Assembly: GCF_943373825.1 (NCBI RefSeq)
Contig: NZ_CALSBP010000002.1
Coordinates: forward strand, 547,501-611,500
DNA: 64,000 nucleotides
From: Aquimarina spinulae
Lineage (GTDB): Bacteria > Bacteroidota > Bacteroidia > Flavobacteriales > Flavobacteriaceae
Reading direction: 5' to 3'
A program made the position numbers and the translations under genes. This document shows, piece by piece, positions 37,484 to 47,476 of this stretch. The notes under the pieces are model-generated. The model saw only the letters and a list, made by a program, of their open reading frames with translations. It made no database searches and had not been told where the DNA came from. Position 1 is the first letter of the stretch, and each line of letters opens with the position of its first letter.

Positions 37484-40400
37484 TTAAAATGTTAAATTAA
37501 CACCCAGTGTATATACTTTTGCCGGTGGTGCAGAATAAAAAGTACTACCCACGTTAGTATTAGTATTATTATCATCATTAGTTGATTCTGGGTCATACCC
37601 TCTAAAATCTGTAAAAGTTAGAAGATTTAATCCAGCCACATAGAGCCTTATCTTACTCATTCCTAATTTATCCAATGCACTTTGTGGTAGAGAATATCCA
37701 AGTGTTATATTTCTCAATCTTATAAAATCTGCATCTTGCAAATATCTAGTACTATTAGAGTGTCCATTATTTAAAAATAATCTTGCTTGAGGTACATCTG
37801 TTATATCTCCTGGGTTTTGCCATCTATTCTCATAAATATATACATCTTGATTATCTAAACCGTTTCCAAAACCTGTTTCCTGGTACTGTCCAGCACCATT
37901 AAATACCTGGGCACCCCATTGTCCTTGAAAAGTAAAAGAAAAATCAATCGTTTTGTAATTCAGTGTACTTGTTAAACCTCCAAACAAATCTGGGTTAGGA
38001 TTTCCGGCAATAATTCGTTCTGCCTGTGAGAAATCGTTAGTTCTTCCTCTATTTATTGTACCATCGGCATTTGTCGTGTTCAAAATATATTCTGCATCAC
38101 CATTATCTGGATTTACACCTGCATACTCTACCATATAGAAAGAGTTGATAGCTTCTCCTTCTCGAAGAATATTTTGACCTGTGATCAAATCATCACCATT
38201 TGGCACACTAACAATTTCATTTTTATTTGTAGCAATATTAAAACTAGTCTCCCATGTAAGGTTATCGGTCTGAATATTTACTGTATTTAACACAAATTCA
38301 AATCCTTTGTTTTCTAGATCTCCGATATTTTTAAGTATTCCAGCATTATTAGGAGCACCTGTTTCATACGGAAGTCGTTGATTAAATATCAAGTCATCTG
38401 TCTTTTTAATATAATAATCAACTTCACCAGTTATCCTATTATTAAAAAATCCAAAATCAAGTCCGAAATTTTGTTGCGCGGTTTCTTCCCATTTTAAATC
38501 AGGGTTGTCTATTTGCGTAAAAGCAATACCTGAAACACCACCATAATTAGTACCTCCATATAGAGCTAAAGATCCAAAATCCACCGTTGGAGTATTACCA
38601 TTAACTCCCCAACTGGCTCTAAGTTTTAAATTTGATAGTATACTAGAATCATGTAAAAAGTTTTCTTCAGACACAATCCAACCTACCGAAACTGCAGGGA
38701 AAAATGCATTTCTTTTATCTTTACCAAATCGAGAGGATGAATCACGACGAAGAGTAGCGTTTATAAGATATCTCTTTTTAAAATCATATGATGCTCTGGC
38801 AAAATAAGCTAGCTGTGCCCAGTTTGTAAAAGTACCAGTACCCGCCGAAATTGTTGCTGCACTAGAGACAGATCTAAAACTATCGGTAGGAAAACCATCC
38901 CCTGTTACCGAATTAGCTCTGTTTTTTAGCCTAGTATACGTCATACCTAAAACAAAATTTAGACTAGATGCTCCTCCCGATGAATAATCATAGGTAAAAT
39001 AATTATTTGTAGATAATATTTCTGTACCATCATCTGAAGCAAAACTTTGACCATTTGTAGATTGAAATGGTGCCAGTCTACCTGTATTTCTATCAACTGT
39101 CTGATATAAATAGTCATAACCAAACTCTGATCTCAAAGTTAGGGATGGAAAGATGTCTATGTCCCCAAATACCTTGGCTAAAATCCTTCTAATCGAAGTT
39201 TTACGGAAAGAGTGTTTATCTTGCAGTAAGAAATTAGCATATAACGTTCTCGTGCCTGTACCACTGGTACCATTTGGCTCACCACTTAACAGATGAGTTG
39301 GTGATGTAGGTACTTGCGCAATAACTTGCAAAGGCGTAACAAATGCATTATCTCCTGCAATCCTGTTAATCACAGTACTTGAATAACTTGCATTCACACC
39401 AACGCTAAGGTTTTTGCTAACATTGTGATCTATGTTTGCTCTCATACTATAACGTTTTAAACCGTTACCTCTAATAATACCTTCTGAATCATTGCTTGAT
39501 CCAGATATAAAGCTTACCGTCTTTTCATTTCCACCAGAAATAGACACATTAATATCATTAACATAGCTATCTTGAAAAGCTTCCTCTTGCCAGTCTGTAT
39601 CAAGAGTTCTCCAATCCTGATCTCCCTCATATCTTGGCAATCTATTGTCTACCCAATCATCGGCAGCAACCTGATCTCCAAATCTGTTGAATGCAGATTC
39701 TCGAAGTAATTCTTCGTACTGGCTAGCATTTAACCAATCTCTTTTGTTAGTTGGTTTTCCAAATGCGGTAGAAAGATCAACAGAAACCTGTGATTTTCCT
39801 TCTTTACCTCTTTTGGTTGTAATCAGTATAACTCCGTTCGTTCCTTTTGCCCCATAAATAGCTGTTGCAGATGCATCTTTCAAAATATCAATTGATGCAA
39901 TATCATTTGGATTTACCGTTAATAAAGGGTTCAAATTCGCACCAATCGAGGACGAATTTCTATTATTCATCTCAATTCCATCAATAACATATAATGGTTC
40001 TTGAGAAGCCGATATTGAAGAAAGTCCTCTAATAATTACCTTTACACCCCCTTCTAGCTTACCGTTAATTTGTGTAATTTGTACACCTGGCGCCTTAGCT
40101 ATTAATGCATTTTGCACACTAGGTGTAGAAATACCTCCAATTTTACCTGCCTCAATTTTTGAAACATTACCAGTTAGTAACCGTTTTGATTGGGTACCGA
40201 ATCCAACCACAACTACTTCTTCTAATACTCCTACATCTTCTTTCAGTACTACATTAATTTCATTTTGCCCCGATACAGTTATCTGCTGGGTAACAAAACC
40301 TAAATATGAATACACAAGCACTTCGCCTATATCGGCATTAATTGCGTATTGCCCGTCAAAATCTGTTTGTGTACCTGTAGATTTACCTTGTATTATAATA

Positions 40401-40522
40401 TTAACCCCAGGTAATGGTAGCCCTCCTTCTCCCTGAACAGTTCCAGAGATTTGTTGTTGAGCAGACATCATGCCCGATATCAAAAAAGCGAGCATAAATA
40501 GTTTGTAATGATGTAACCTCAT
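37484..40522 (-). CDS. SusC/RagA TonB-dependent receptor (second pair)
   Basis: A 1,012-residue outer-membrane transporter. Signal peptide (MRLHHYKLFMLAFLISGMMS), a carboxypeptidase-like domain (GGLPLPGVNIIIQG), the TonB-box-like region (EEVVVVGFGTQSKR), plug domain (VIIRGLSSIS, LYVIDGIEMNNR, SATAIYGAKGTNGVILITTK) and a 22-strand barrel ending TLGVNLTF. Reading frame is intact. It is the first gene of the SusC/SusD operon and lies 570 bp after the AraC regulator on the same strand; regulator and operon are probably separate units. Confidence 0.96.
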   Translation of the reverse strand: MRLHHYKLFMLAFLISGMMSAQQQISGTVQGEGGLPLPGVNIIIQGKSTGTQTDFDGQYAINADIGEVLVYSYLGFVTQQITVSGQNEINVVLKEDVGVLEEVVVVGFGTQSKRLLTGNVSKIEAGKIGGISTPSVQNALIAKAPGVQITQINGKLEGGVKVIIRGLSSISASQEPLYVIDGIEMNNRNSSSIGANLNPLLTVNPNDIASIDILKDASATAIYGAKGTNGVILITTKRGKEGKSQVSVDLSTAFGKPTNKRDWLNASQYEELLRESAFNRFGDQVAADDWVDNRLPRYEGDQDWRTLDTDWQEEAFQDSYVNDINVSISGGNEKTVSFISGSSNDSEGIIRGNGLKRYSMRANIDHNVSKNLSVGVNASYSSTVINRIAGDNAFVTPLQVIAQVPTSPTHLLSGEPNGTSGTGTRTLYANFLLQDKHSFRKTSIRRILAKVFGDIDIFPSLTLRSEFGYDYLYQTVDRNTGRLAPFQSTNGQSFASDDGTEILSTNNYFTYDYSSGGASSLNFVLGMTYTRLKNRANSVTGDGFPTDSFRSVSSAATISAGTGTFTNWAQLAYFARASYDFKKRYLINATLRRDSSSRFGKDKRNAFFPAVSVGWIVSEENFLHDSSILSNLKLRASWGVNGNTPTVDFGSLALYGGTNYGGVSGIAFTQIDNPDLKWEETAQQNFGLDFGFFNNRITGEVDYYIKKTDDLIFNQRLPYETGAPNNAGILKNIGDLENKGFEFVLNTVNIQTDNLTWETSFNIATNKNEIVSVPNGDDLITGQNILREGEAINSFYMVEYAGVNPDNGDAEYILNTTNADGTINRGRTNDFSQAERIIAGNPNPDLFGGLTSTLNYKTIDFSFTFQGQWGAQVFNGAGQYQETGFGNGLDNQDVYIYENRWQNPGDITDVPQARLFLNNGHSNSTRYLQDADFIRLRNITLGYSLPQSALDKLGMSKIRLYVAGLNLLTFTDFRGYDPESTNDDNNTNTNVGSTFYSAPPAKVYTLGVNLTF

Positions 40523-41092
40523 AAATAGAATTTTTAAAAAAGATTAAACTTAAATAGTTAGCTTTATCACAAAAGGAAGAAAAGAATTACATGTATAACT
40601 ACGCTTACATTTTTACGAATTGATATAAAATTTCATAAAAAAACAACATATACTTAATTTATCCATTCTTTTATTTATGATATCATAAATATAAGCATTG
40701 TTTATTAACAATCCTTAAGTTTTTGAAAATACACATATATTGAAAGTGATTTGAGTACTAAAATCAACTTGGCAGATTACAATTTTAATACAAAAAAGAT
40801 GTTTTTTTACAAGTAAAAAATCAATATTTTTAAAAAAAATGAGAAAAATGAATCATTTGATCTAAAAAAGCGCAGAAAAGAGCATATTCTAAAAAATAAA
40901 TATCAACACTTAAGCCTTTTAAAGAGAACTAACACCGATAATAGGGCTATTATTTTCTTTTTTTTGGTTCTGAATATCTTTTTTTCAACAGCATATCTTA
41001 CTGGTTTTCAAATAAATGAACGAGTGAAAATAAGAATAAAAAACGCATTTCAGAAAAGGAAAAAACTTACTTTTCACTTAAAATTTCTTGCA
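40523..41092. other. Gap between SusC and AraC regulator, with shared upstream box copy 2
   Basis: The gap holds the box shared with the first SusC at 40541-40588 (ATTAAACTTAA, TAGTTA, CACAAAAGGAAG), 20-65 nt before the SusC start. On the minus strand this contains TTTTG and, 17 nt on, TAAGTTTA, which could be a promoter. The remainder is very AT-rich, and a short TAATAG/CTATTA dyad near 40940-40960 may end the regulator's transcript. Nothing else was recognised. Confidence 0.5.
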
Positions 41093-42628
41093 CTATGCTA
41101 CAAATCGTTTTAAATATTCTGAGGGAGTAATTTGGTTGTATTTTTTAAACGATTTGTTAAAAGTAACTTTATTATTAAAGCCTACTTCATAAGCCACATC
41201 AATAATATTAAAACCTCTATGCTTCTCTCCTTTTAAAATCTCTTTGGCTTCTTCTATTCTATATTTATTGATTAATTCAAAAAAATTAAGTCCGAAATGT
41301 TCATTTATAATCTGAGAAGTATTGTGTCTTGTGGTATCTAGTAATAGTGAAACTTTATGAAGCGTAATATCATTTTGTTTATAAATTTTCTCTTCTTTGA
41401 GTAAATACAACAACTTTACTTTAAGCTCTAGTGACAAACTTGGTGTTAGTCCTGATTTTTCGTATTTACTATTTGTATTTTTTAGTATTTTTTCTTCTTT
41501 TTCACCTTCAGATTTTACTATTCTTAATTTTCCAAATAGTGAAGGTTGAACAAATGCAGAGTAGCTAATATATAAGACCATAACTGCTAACGAAACTACC
41601 TGTACGTTAAACAAGAATCCACTAGCTAAATGCAATACATTTAAAAATGCATATACCGCATATGACAATATATATACAGCACAAAATATCATTATGTTTC
41701 GCTGCCAATTAATTAACTGTTTCGAAAAATAGAACTTTTCCTTAACCCTTCGAACATAAACATTAACCATTAAAATACCATAAACTAACAATGATAATAG
41801 CTTAGCAACTGAAATTAAAGTAAGGTATGGTCGCTCATAATGTATGACCATTCTAAGTTTTTCTTCTGCGGGTAATAAGTAAACAGGTAACAACAATAGT
41901 ACCAGAAATACGGTCGGCATCAAGTGTAATAGATCCAAACGTTTGAACTTATAGTTCTGCGAGGCTCTTTTAAAATAAAAATATATAATAGGACCATATA
42001 ATAGCCCAAACGTAGAAAACATAAATAACGTATGCGGCCAATAATATTCATAATTCATAAAATACAGTCCCAAATGGGCCATGAAACATGAATTCAGGAA
42101 TACAAAAATACTCATTAACAAACTAGCTGTCTTATCAGTGCCTTTACGAAAATTTAATACTATAGTTATAAAAAAACCTACAAAGGAAATATAAAAACAG
42201 AAGAGGGCAAGCCAACCAAATTGTTTTAAATACTTCTCCGCAAGTTGTTTATGGGGTTCTGATGTACTTATTTGGTCAAATTTAATATGATCAACAAAAG
42301 TTACATCAAGAGTTGATCTAATATACTTTTCAATAAACTCACAAGCTAATTTGGGCTGATCAATTTTAGCATAAGAAAATGCCAGATCTTTGAATATAGC
42401 TGTAGAATCAGTTATTTTTTCTTGTACTATAACTTGATCAGCTTCTGTAGCAAATACAAAATCTGACCTATTAGAAAACTGATCTTTATAAGATAATAAT
42501 TTATAAGAATTCTCATCCTCATTTCTCTCACTTGTTTCAATAAAGAAACAATATCCTTTTAAAGGAATGAACAAAATAAAGATGAAAAACAAGTATGTTA
42601 ATATTGTTCTTCTTTGAGTTAGCCTCAC
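41093..42628 (-). CDS. AraC-family regulator with an N-terminal membrane domain
   Basis: A 511-residue transmembrane regulator. A leading hydrophobic helix (about 10-28) is followed by a periplasmic segment of about 100 residues and about seven to eight transmembrane helices (about 135-375, for example FGWLALFCFYISFVGFFITI). The C-terminal 130 residues form an AraC helix-turn-helix domain (LLLDTTRHNTSQIINEHFG, DVAYEVGFNNKVTFNKSFKK, TPSEYLKRF). It may sense a nutrient signal at the membrane and activate the adjacent SusC/SusD operon, since it lies directly upstream on the same strand; the signal is unknown. A degraded relative precedes the first SusC/SusD pair. Confidence 0.88.
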   Translation of the reverse strand: MRLTQRRTILTYLFFIFILFIPLKGYCFFIETSERNEDENSYKLLSYKDQFSNRSDFVFATEADQVIVQEKITDSTAIFKDLAFSYAKIDQPKLACEFIEKYIRSTLDVTFVDHIKFDQISTSEPHKQLAEKYLKQFGWLALFCFYISFVGFFITIVLNFRKGTDKTASLLMSIFVFLNSCFMAHLGLYFMNYEYYWPHTLFMFSTFGLLYGPIIYFYFKRASQNYKFKRLDLLHLMPTVFLVLLLLPVYLLPAEEKLRMVIHYERPYLTLISVAKLLSLLVYGILMVNVYVRRVKEKFYFSKQLINWQRNIMIFCAVYILSYAVYAFLNVLHLASGFLFNVQVVSLAVMVLYISYSAFVQPSLFGKLRIVKSEGEKEEKILKNTNSKYEKSGLTPSLSLELKVKLLYLLKEEKIYKQNDITLHKVSLLLDTTRHNTSQIINEHFGLNFFELINKYRIEEAKEILKGEKHRGFNIIDVAYEVGFNNKVTFNKSFKKYNQITPSEYLKRFVA

Positions 42629-43029
42629 GATTGATTGATGATGAATTAAAGCACTAATTTACGATTTCTTTCTGTTAAAAAATTGTTATAGAAGAGTGTC
42701 CCGATAATATTTTACCAAAAAAATCAATGTTTACAGGCTTTTTGAGATAATAAAATAAGTAAAAACCATAACAGAAAAGCGCTAAAACAGTATTCGTTAA
42801 TCTATTTCTTGTCAAAAAACCAGTTATTTTTATGTTCTAACATATAAATAAAAAACTTGGTAAGAATAAATAGGATTAGATAGCTTCATAATCGATTAAA
42901 CACTTTTTATCCATTAAAAAAACCACATACTTCTAAAAATTTTAATTTTGGTAAACTGTTAAACTGTTCTCAATACTATATATTTTCTTTGATAATAATA
43001 TATAGGAGTAACAGACCTAATAAATATGA
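42629..43029. other. AT-rich gap between mazG and the AraC gene
   Basis: No gene is seen. Small features are a direct repeat AAACTGTTAAACTGTT near 42954-42969 and an AT-only hairpin CTATATATT...AATATATAG (42977-43006) on the mazG side. Both look like ordinary low-complexity sequence. Confidence 0.6.
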
Positions 43030-43803
43030 CTATAGTTTTTTTGCTTCTTCCCAAAAAACATCCATTTCAGCAAGTGTCATATCTCTAAGGCTTTTATTAT
43101 TTTCTTTTGCTTTTGACTCTAGATACTGAAACCTTTTTATAAATTTTTTGTTCGTACGTTCTAATGAATCTTCTGGATTCACTTTAAGAAAACGAGCATA
43201 ATTAATCATAGAAAAAAGAACATCTCCAAATTCTGATTCTATTTTTTCATGATCCTCTACTTCTATTTCGTGTTGTAATTCGTCAAGCTCTTCTTTAAGT
43301 TTTTCAAATACCTGATAAGGTTCTTCCCAGTCAAACCCCACTCCGGCCACTTTATCCTGGATCCTACTTGCCTTTACCATTGCTGGTAAAGATTGAGGAA
43401 CCCCTTCGAGAACGCTGTTTTTTCCTTCTTTAAGTTTTAAATTTTCCCAATTACGCTTTACATCTTCCTCATTATCCACAATAACATCTCCATAAATATG
43501 AGGATGCCTATGAACTAATTTTTCACAAATCTCGTTGGCAACATCTGCAATATCAAAAGCCTTTGTTTCACTCCCAATTTTAGCATAAAACACGATATGT
43601 AATAGCAAATCTCCAAGCTCTTTTTTTATTTCTTCCAGATCATTATCCAGAATTGCATCACCAAGCTCATAAGTCTCCTCTATAGTTAAATGTCTTAACG
43701 ACTGAAATGTTTGTTTTTTATCCCACGGACATTGCTCACGAAGCTCATTCATGATAGTTAATAACCTATCAAAAGCTAGAAGCTGATCTTTTCTTGAGTT
43801 CAT
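43030..43803 (-). CDS. mazG: MazG-family nucleoside triphosphate pyrophosphohydrolase
   Basis: A 257-residue enzyme that hydrolyses (d)NTPs to monophosphates, limiting mutagenic or alarmone-related nucleotides. Two MazG domains are visible: EETYELGDAILDNDLEEIKKELGDLLLHI with its acidic metal-binding residues (about residues 37-65), and a second with ELDELQHEIEVEDHEKIESEFGDVLF (about 170-200). The CPWDKKQTFQSLRHLTIEETYE segment is typical of the bacterial MazG. Length is normal. It stands alone on the minus strand; in other flavobacteria a relative gene often lies near def and the DUF5606 gene, but here they are 9 kb apart. Confidence 0.95.
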   Translation of the reverse strand: MNSRKDQLLAFDRLLTIMNELREQCPWDKKQTFQSLRHLTIEETYELGDAILDNDLEEIKKELGDLLLHIVFYAKIGSETKAFDIADVANEICEKLVHRHPHIYGDVIVDNEEDVKRNWENLKLKEGKNSVLEGVPQSLPAMVKASRIQDKVAGVGFDWEEPYQVFEKLKEELDELQHEIEVEDHEKIESEFGDVLFSMINYARFLKVNPEDSLERTNKKFIKRFQYLESKAKENNKSLRDMTLAEMDVFWEEAKKL

Positions 43804-43893
43804 TTATCTTTTTATTTCAAAAGTAATGTTTTATCAAAAATTAGGTTTAGTTTTAATGTATTATAATTTTACCCTCCTAAAAAACATATCTTA

Positions 43894-45195
43894 ATGACAC
43901 TGATGTCTCAAAAAAAAATCCTTTTCGCGTGTATACCCGCAGATGGACATTTTAATCCTATGACAGCTATAGCAATCCATCTCAAAACAAAAGGATATGA
44001 TGTAAGATGGTATACAGGAGAGGGGTATAAAAACAAGCTACATCAAATGGGAATACCGTATTTACCATTTCGAAATGCACAGGAACTTAAAATAGAGGAA
44101 ATAGATCAAATGTATCCTGATCGAAAAAAGCTAAAAGGAATTGCGCATATTAAGTTTGATATCATTAATCTGTTTATTAATAGAATGAAAGGTTACTATG
44201 AAGATATAGCAGAAATATATGACGTTTTTCCATTTGACATTTTGGTATGCGACAACACTTTCCCGGGATCTATTGTTAAGAAAAAACTTAATATACCTAT
44301 TGCTAGCATAGGAGTTGTACCTTTAGCGCTTTCTGCACCCGATATTCCTTTATACGGCATTGGTCATCAGCCCGCTACAACATTTTTTGGCAAGAGAAAA
44401 CAGAACTTTATAAAGCTAATGGCAGACAAGCTTATTTTTGACGAAACAAGAGTTGCGTATAATCAGTTGTTGCGTTCATTGGATTTACCCGAAGAAGAAA
44501 ATCTAACTATTTTTGATGTAGCCCCTTTACAATCGGATATCTTTTTGCAAAATGGGATTCCTGAAATCGATTACCCAAGGTATAATCTTCCAGCTTCTAT
44601 AAAATATGTTGGTGCACTACAAGTTCAAACTAATAACAAAAATCAAAAGATAAAAAAAGATTGGAGTACTATTCTAGACACCTCTAAAAAAGTCATATTG
44701 GTATCTCAGGGAACAGTAGAGAAAAATCTAGAAAAACTTATTATTCCATCCCTAGAAGCTTTTAAAGATTCAAATTACATAGTTCTGGTAGCTACAAGCT
44801 ATACCGACACTAAAGGTTTACAAAAACGATATCCTCAACAACATTATTATATCGAAGATTTTATAGCTTATGATGCTGTAATGCCTCATATAGATGTTTT
44901 TATTATGAATGGAGGGTATGGCAGTGCCTTACTTAGTATTAAACACGGTGTACCAATGATTACTGCAGGAGTTAATGAAGGTAAAAATGAGATCTGCTCC
45001 AGAATGGATTATTCTGGAATCAGTATCGATCTAAAAACAGAAAAACCTCGAGTAATTACAATACAAAATGCTACCGAGAAAATATTAGGTACAAATAAAT
45101 ATCTAGAAACAATACAAACCATACAGCAACGTATAAATTCTTATAATACACTAAATATCTGCGAGCAACATATTACTTGTCTTATTTCGGAATAA
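43894..45195 (+). CDS. GT1/MGT-like glycosyltransferase
   Basis: A 433-residue UDP-glycosyltransferase of the macrolide/UGT-like GT1 group, likely glycosylating a small lipophilic acceptor. The N-terminal half begins ILFACIPADGHFNPMTAIAIHLK, with the typical GHF motif; the C-terminal donor-binding half has VILVSQGTVEKN, YYIEDFIAYDAVMPHIDVFIMNGGYGSALLSIKHGVPMI, a shortened relative of the family signature. No secretion signal. Starts at ATG 43894 or nine bases later at 43903 (MSQKKILF), which fits the family better. A lone plus-strand gene with minus-strand genes both sides; the acceptor is unknown. Confidence 0.85.
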   Translation: MTLMSQKKILFACIPADGHFNPMTAIAIHLKTKGYDVRWYTGEGYKNKLHQMGIPYLPFRNAQELKIEEIDQMYPDRKKLKGIAHIKFDIINLFINRMKGYYEDIAEIYDVFPFDILVCDNTFPGSIVKKKLNIPIASIGVVPLALSAPDIPLYGIGHQPATTFFGKRKQNFIKLMADKLIFDETRVAYNQLLRSLDLPEEENLTIFDVAPLQSDIFLQNGIPEIDYPRYNLPASIKYVGALQVQTNNKNQKIKKDWSTILDTSKKVILVSQGTVEKNLEKLIIPSLEAFKDSNYIVLVATSYTDTKGLQKRYPQQHYYIEDFIAYDAVMPHIDVFIMNGGYGSALLSIKHGVPMITAGVNEGKNEICSRMDYSGISIDLKTEKPRVITIQNATEKILGTNKYLETIQTIQQRINSYNTLNICEQHITCLISE

Positions 45196-45204
45196 AAAAT
45201 ATTT

Positions 45205-46149
45205 TTATAGCGAAACATCGTTCATTTCACACTGTACAGTATTGAATTCTGTGATCATATCTTCTATTATGATCCCAGCAGGCTTGATTTCATGAATTAA
45301 TCCTGACACTTGTCCTATCTCTAATTCTCCTTCATTTAGATCTCCTTCAAACATACCTCTTTTTGCTCTGGCGCGTCCTAATAGTGTTTTTAACTCATCT
45401 ACCGAAGGTGCTGTAGTATATAGTGCTGCTACATCCTGATAAAACTTATTTTTAAGTAGTCTTACCGGGGCTAACTCCTTTAGAGTAAGTTGCGTATCCC
45501 CTTCTTTTGCCTCGACCACCATATTTTTAAAATCGATATGTGAAGATGCTTCCTCACTTGCTACAAAGCGACTTCCTACCTGAACACCATCTGCCCCCAG
45601 AGCCATAACAGCATACATAGCTGCACCTGTAGCAATACCTCCGGCTGCGATTAAAGGAACATTTATTCTTTCTTTAACCATAGGAATCAATGCCAGTGTA
45701 GTAGTCTCATCTCGTCCATTATGTCCTCCTGCTTCAAACCCTTCTGCTACCACTGCATCAACACCAGCTTCTTGTGCTTTTAAAGCAAATTTAAGACTAC
45801 TTACCACATGTACTACCGTAATTCCTTTTTCTTTAAGGTAGGGCGTATATATTTTTGGATTCCCGGCAGAGGTAAATACTATTTTTACACCTTCTTCGAT
45901 AATAATTTGTATAGCTTCTTCCAAATTGGGATATAACATCGGAATATTTACCCCGAAAGGTTTACTAGTTGCTTTTTTACATTTCTGAATATGCTCCCTA
46001 AGCACATCTGGATACATAGATCCCGATCCTATAAGCCCCAATCCTCCCGAGTTACTCACTGCACTTGCTAATCTCCAACCACTTGCCCATATCATCCCTC
46101 CTTGTATTATTGGGTATTGAATATTAAATAGCTCTTTAATTTTGTTCAT
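45205..46149 (-). CDS. FMN-dependent oxidoreductase (NPD/FabK-like)
   Basis: A 314-residue TIM-barrel flavoenzyme of the 2-nitropropane dioxygenase (nitronate monooxygenase) group, which also includes FabK enoyl-ACP reductases. The markers are IIQGGMIWASGWRLASAVSNSGGLGLIGSG at the N-terminus, VVAEGFEAGGHNGRDE, PLIAAGGIATGAAMYAVMALGADGVQVGSRF. Which substrate it uses cannot be read here; the FabK-like pattern of a surface Gly-rich region is suggestive only. It is 28 nt downstream of mnmA and convergent with the GT1 gene at a gap of 9 nt. Confidence 0.85.
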   Translation of the reverse strand: MNKIKELFNIQYPIIQGGMIWASGWRLASAVSNSGGLGLIGSGSMYPDVLREHIQKCKKATSKPFGVNIPMLYPNLEEAIQIIIEEGVKIVFTSAGNPKIYTPYLKEKGITVVHVVSSLKFALKAQEAGVDAVVAEGFEAGGHNGRDETTTLALIPMVKERINVPLIAAGGIATGAAMYAVMALGADGVQVGSRFVASEEASSHIDFKNMVVEAKEGDTQLTLKELAPVRLLKNKFYQDVAALYTTAPSVDELKTLLGRARAKRGMFEGDLNEGELEIGQVSGLIHEIKPAGIIIEDMITEFNTVQCEMNDVSL

Positions 46150-46176
46150 ACTATATAAATATGTGTAGTTTAATTT

Positions 46177-47364
46177 TTATGAGATTACTCCAGACCCAAC
46201 TAATTCATCTTCGATATACCATGCCACAAATTGACCTTCGGTTATTGCGCTTTGATTATTTTCAAAAACCACATACACCCCAGAGTCAACCCTATACAAT
46301 CTAGCTTTCTCTAACGGTTGTCTATATCGGATTCTTGCCATTACTTCCAACTCTTCATCTATCATTAATTTAAGATCATCTCTCACCCAATGCAGCTCTT
46401 CTATAGCTATAAACAAAGCTTTTCTATATAATCCAGGATGTCTTTTTCCCTGACCCGTATAAATAGTATTCGTTTCTACATCGGTTTCTATTACAAAAAG
46501 TGGTTCTGGTGTACCTCCAACAGCCAAACCTTTGCGTTGTCCTTTAGTATAAAAATGTGCGCCCTGATGTTTTCCTACTACCTTACCATCATTAATATCA
46601 TACGTATATTTATTAGATAAAAACTCTAATTCGTCTCTTTTGGATACAAATTGAGGATGTTCTCGTTGATATTTTTTTTCTGAAGGAGATATTTCAATAA
46701 TATTTCCTTGTTTTGGTTGTAATTTTTGTTGAAGAAATTCTGGCAATCTAACTTTCCCGATAAAGCATAATCCCTGAGAGTCCTTTTTATTTGCGGTTGC
46801 TAAACCTTGCGCTTTAGCAATATCCCTAACTTCGGGTTTCAGTAATTCACCTACAGGAAAAAGCGTTTTTGCCAGTTGTTCCTGAGATAATTGACATAAA
46901 AAATAGGATTGATCTTTATTAGGGTCTTTTCCTTCTAATAAACGATATACTTCTTTTCCATCTTTTATAATAGTATCCTTTCTACAATAATGCCCTGTAG
47001 CCACATAATCTGCTCCAAGAGATAACGCAATTTTTAGGAAAACATCAAATTTAATTTCACGATTACACAATACATCCGGATTTGGTGTACGTCCTTTTTC
47101 ATATTCGTTGAACATATAATCAACTATACGTTCCTTATACTCTTCACTAAGATCAACTGTCTGAAATGGTATTCCTAATTTTTCTGCTACCAATAATGCA
47201 TCATTACTATCATCTAACCAAGGACATTCATCAGATATTGTAACGGAGTCATCATGCCAGTTTTTCATAAACAAGCCAATAACTTCATATCCCTGTTCTT
47301 TAAGTAAATATGCGGCTACACTAGAATCAACTCCACCCGATAATCCTACGATTACTCTCTTCAT
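46177..47364 (-). CDS. mnmA: tRNA-specific 2-thiouridylase
   Basis: Adds sulfur at the C2 position of U34 in tRNAs for Lys, Glu and Gln. The 395-residue protein has the ATP pyrophosphatase P-loop ([16 protein letters not shown]), [10 protein letters not shown] holding the first catalytic Cys and [10 protein letters not shown] with the second, and a C-terminal beta-barrel ([26 protein letters not shown]). The start is ATG 47364; an additional TTG one codon upstream is not needed. The C-terminal residues match the family, so the gene is intact. On the minus strand its -7-like TACTTTTG is at 47399-47406. Confidence 0.97.
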   Translation of the reverse strand: MKRVIVGLSGGVDSSVAAYLLKEQGYEVIGLFMKNWHDDSVTISDECPWLDDSNDALLVAEKLGIPFQTVDLSEEYKERIVDYMFNEYEKGRTPNPDVLCNREIKFDVFLKIALSLGADYVATGHYCRKDTIIKDGKEVYRLLEGKDPNKDQSYFLCQLSQEQLAKTLFPVGELLKPEVRDIAKAQGLATANKKDSQGLCFIGKVRLPEFLQQKLQPKQGNIIEISPSEKKYQREHPQFVSKRDELEFLSNKYTYDINDGKVVGKHQGAHFYTKGQRKGLAVGGTPEPLFVIETDVETNTIYTGQGKRHPGLYRKALFIAIEELHWVRDDLKLMIDEELEVMARIRYRQPLEKARLYRVDSGVYVVFENNQSAITEGQFVAWYIEDELVGSGVIS

Positions 47365-47416
47365 CAAAAATGCTGTATTTAATCTTTAAAATTTTATGCA
47401 AAAGTAATAAATAAAA

Positions 47417-47440
47417 AAAGCAATGCTAGCGCAATGCTTT
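47417..47440. terminator. Weak hairpin between the YwqK-like gene and mnmA
   Basis: AAAGCAATGC and GCAATGCTTT flank TAGC with one mismatch in the stem. On the minus strand it follows the YwqK-like stop by about 40 nt and could end its transcript. Confidence 0.45.
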
Positions 47441-47476
47441 ATGGTTTTATCTATACCGATATTTTATATATCAATC

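Noticed and set aside
42954..43006. AT-rich repeat and hairpin before mazG
   Set aside because: Short, almost pure A/T and lacking a T tail; likely low complexity sequence.
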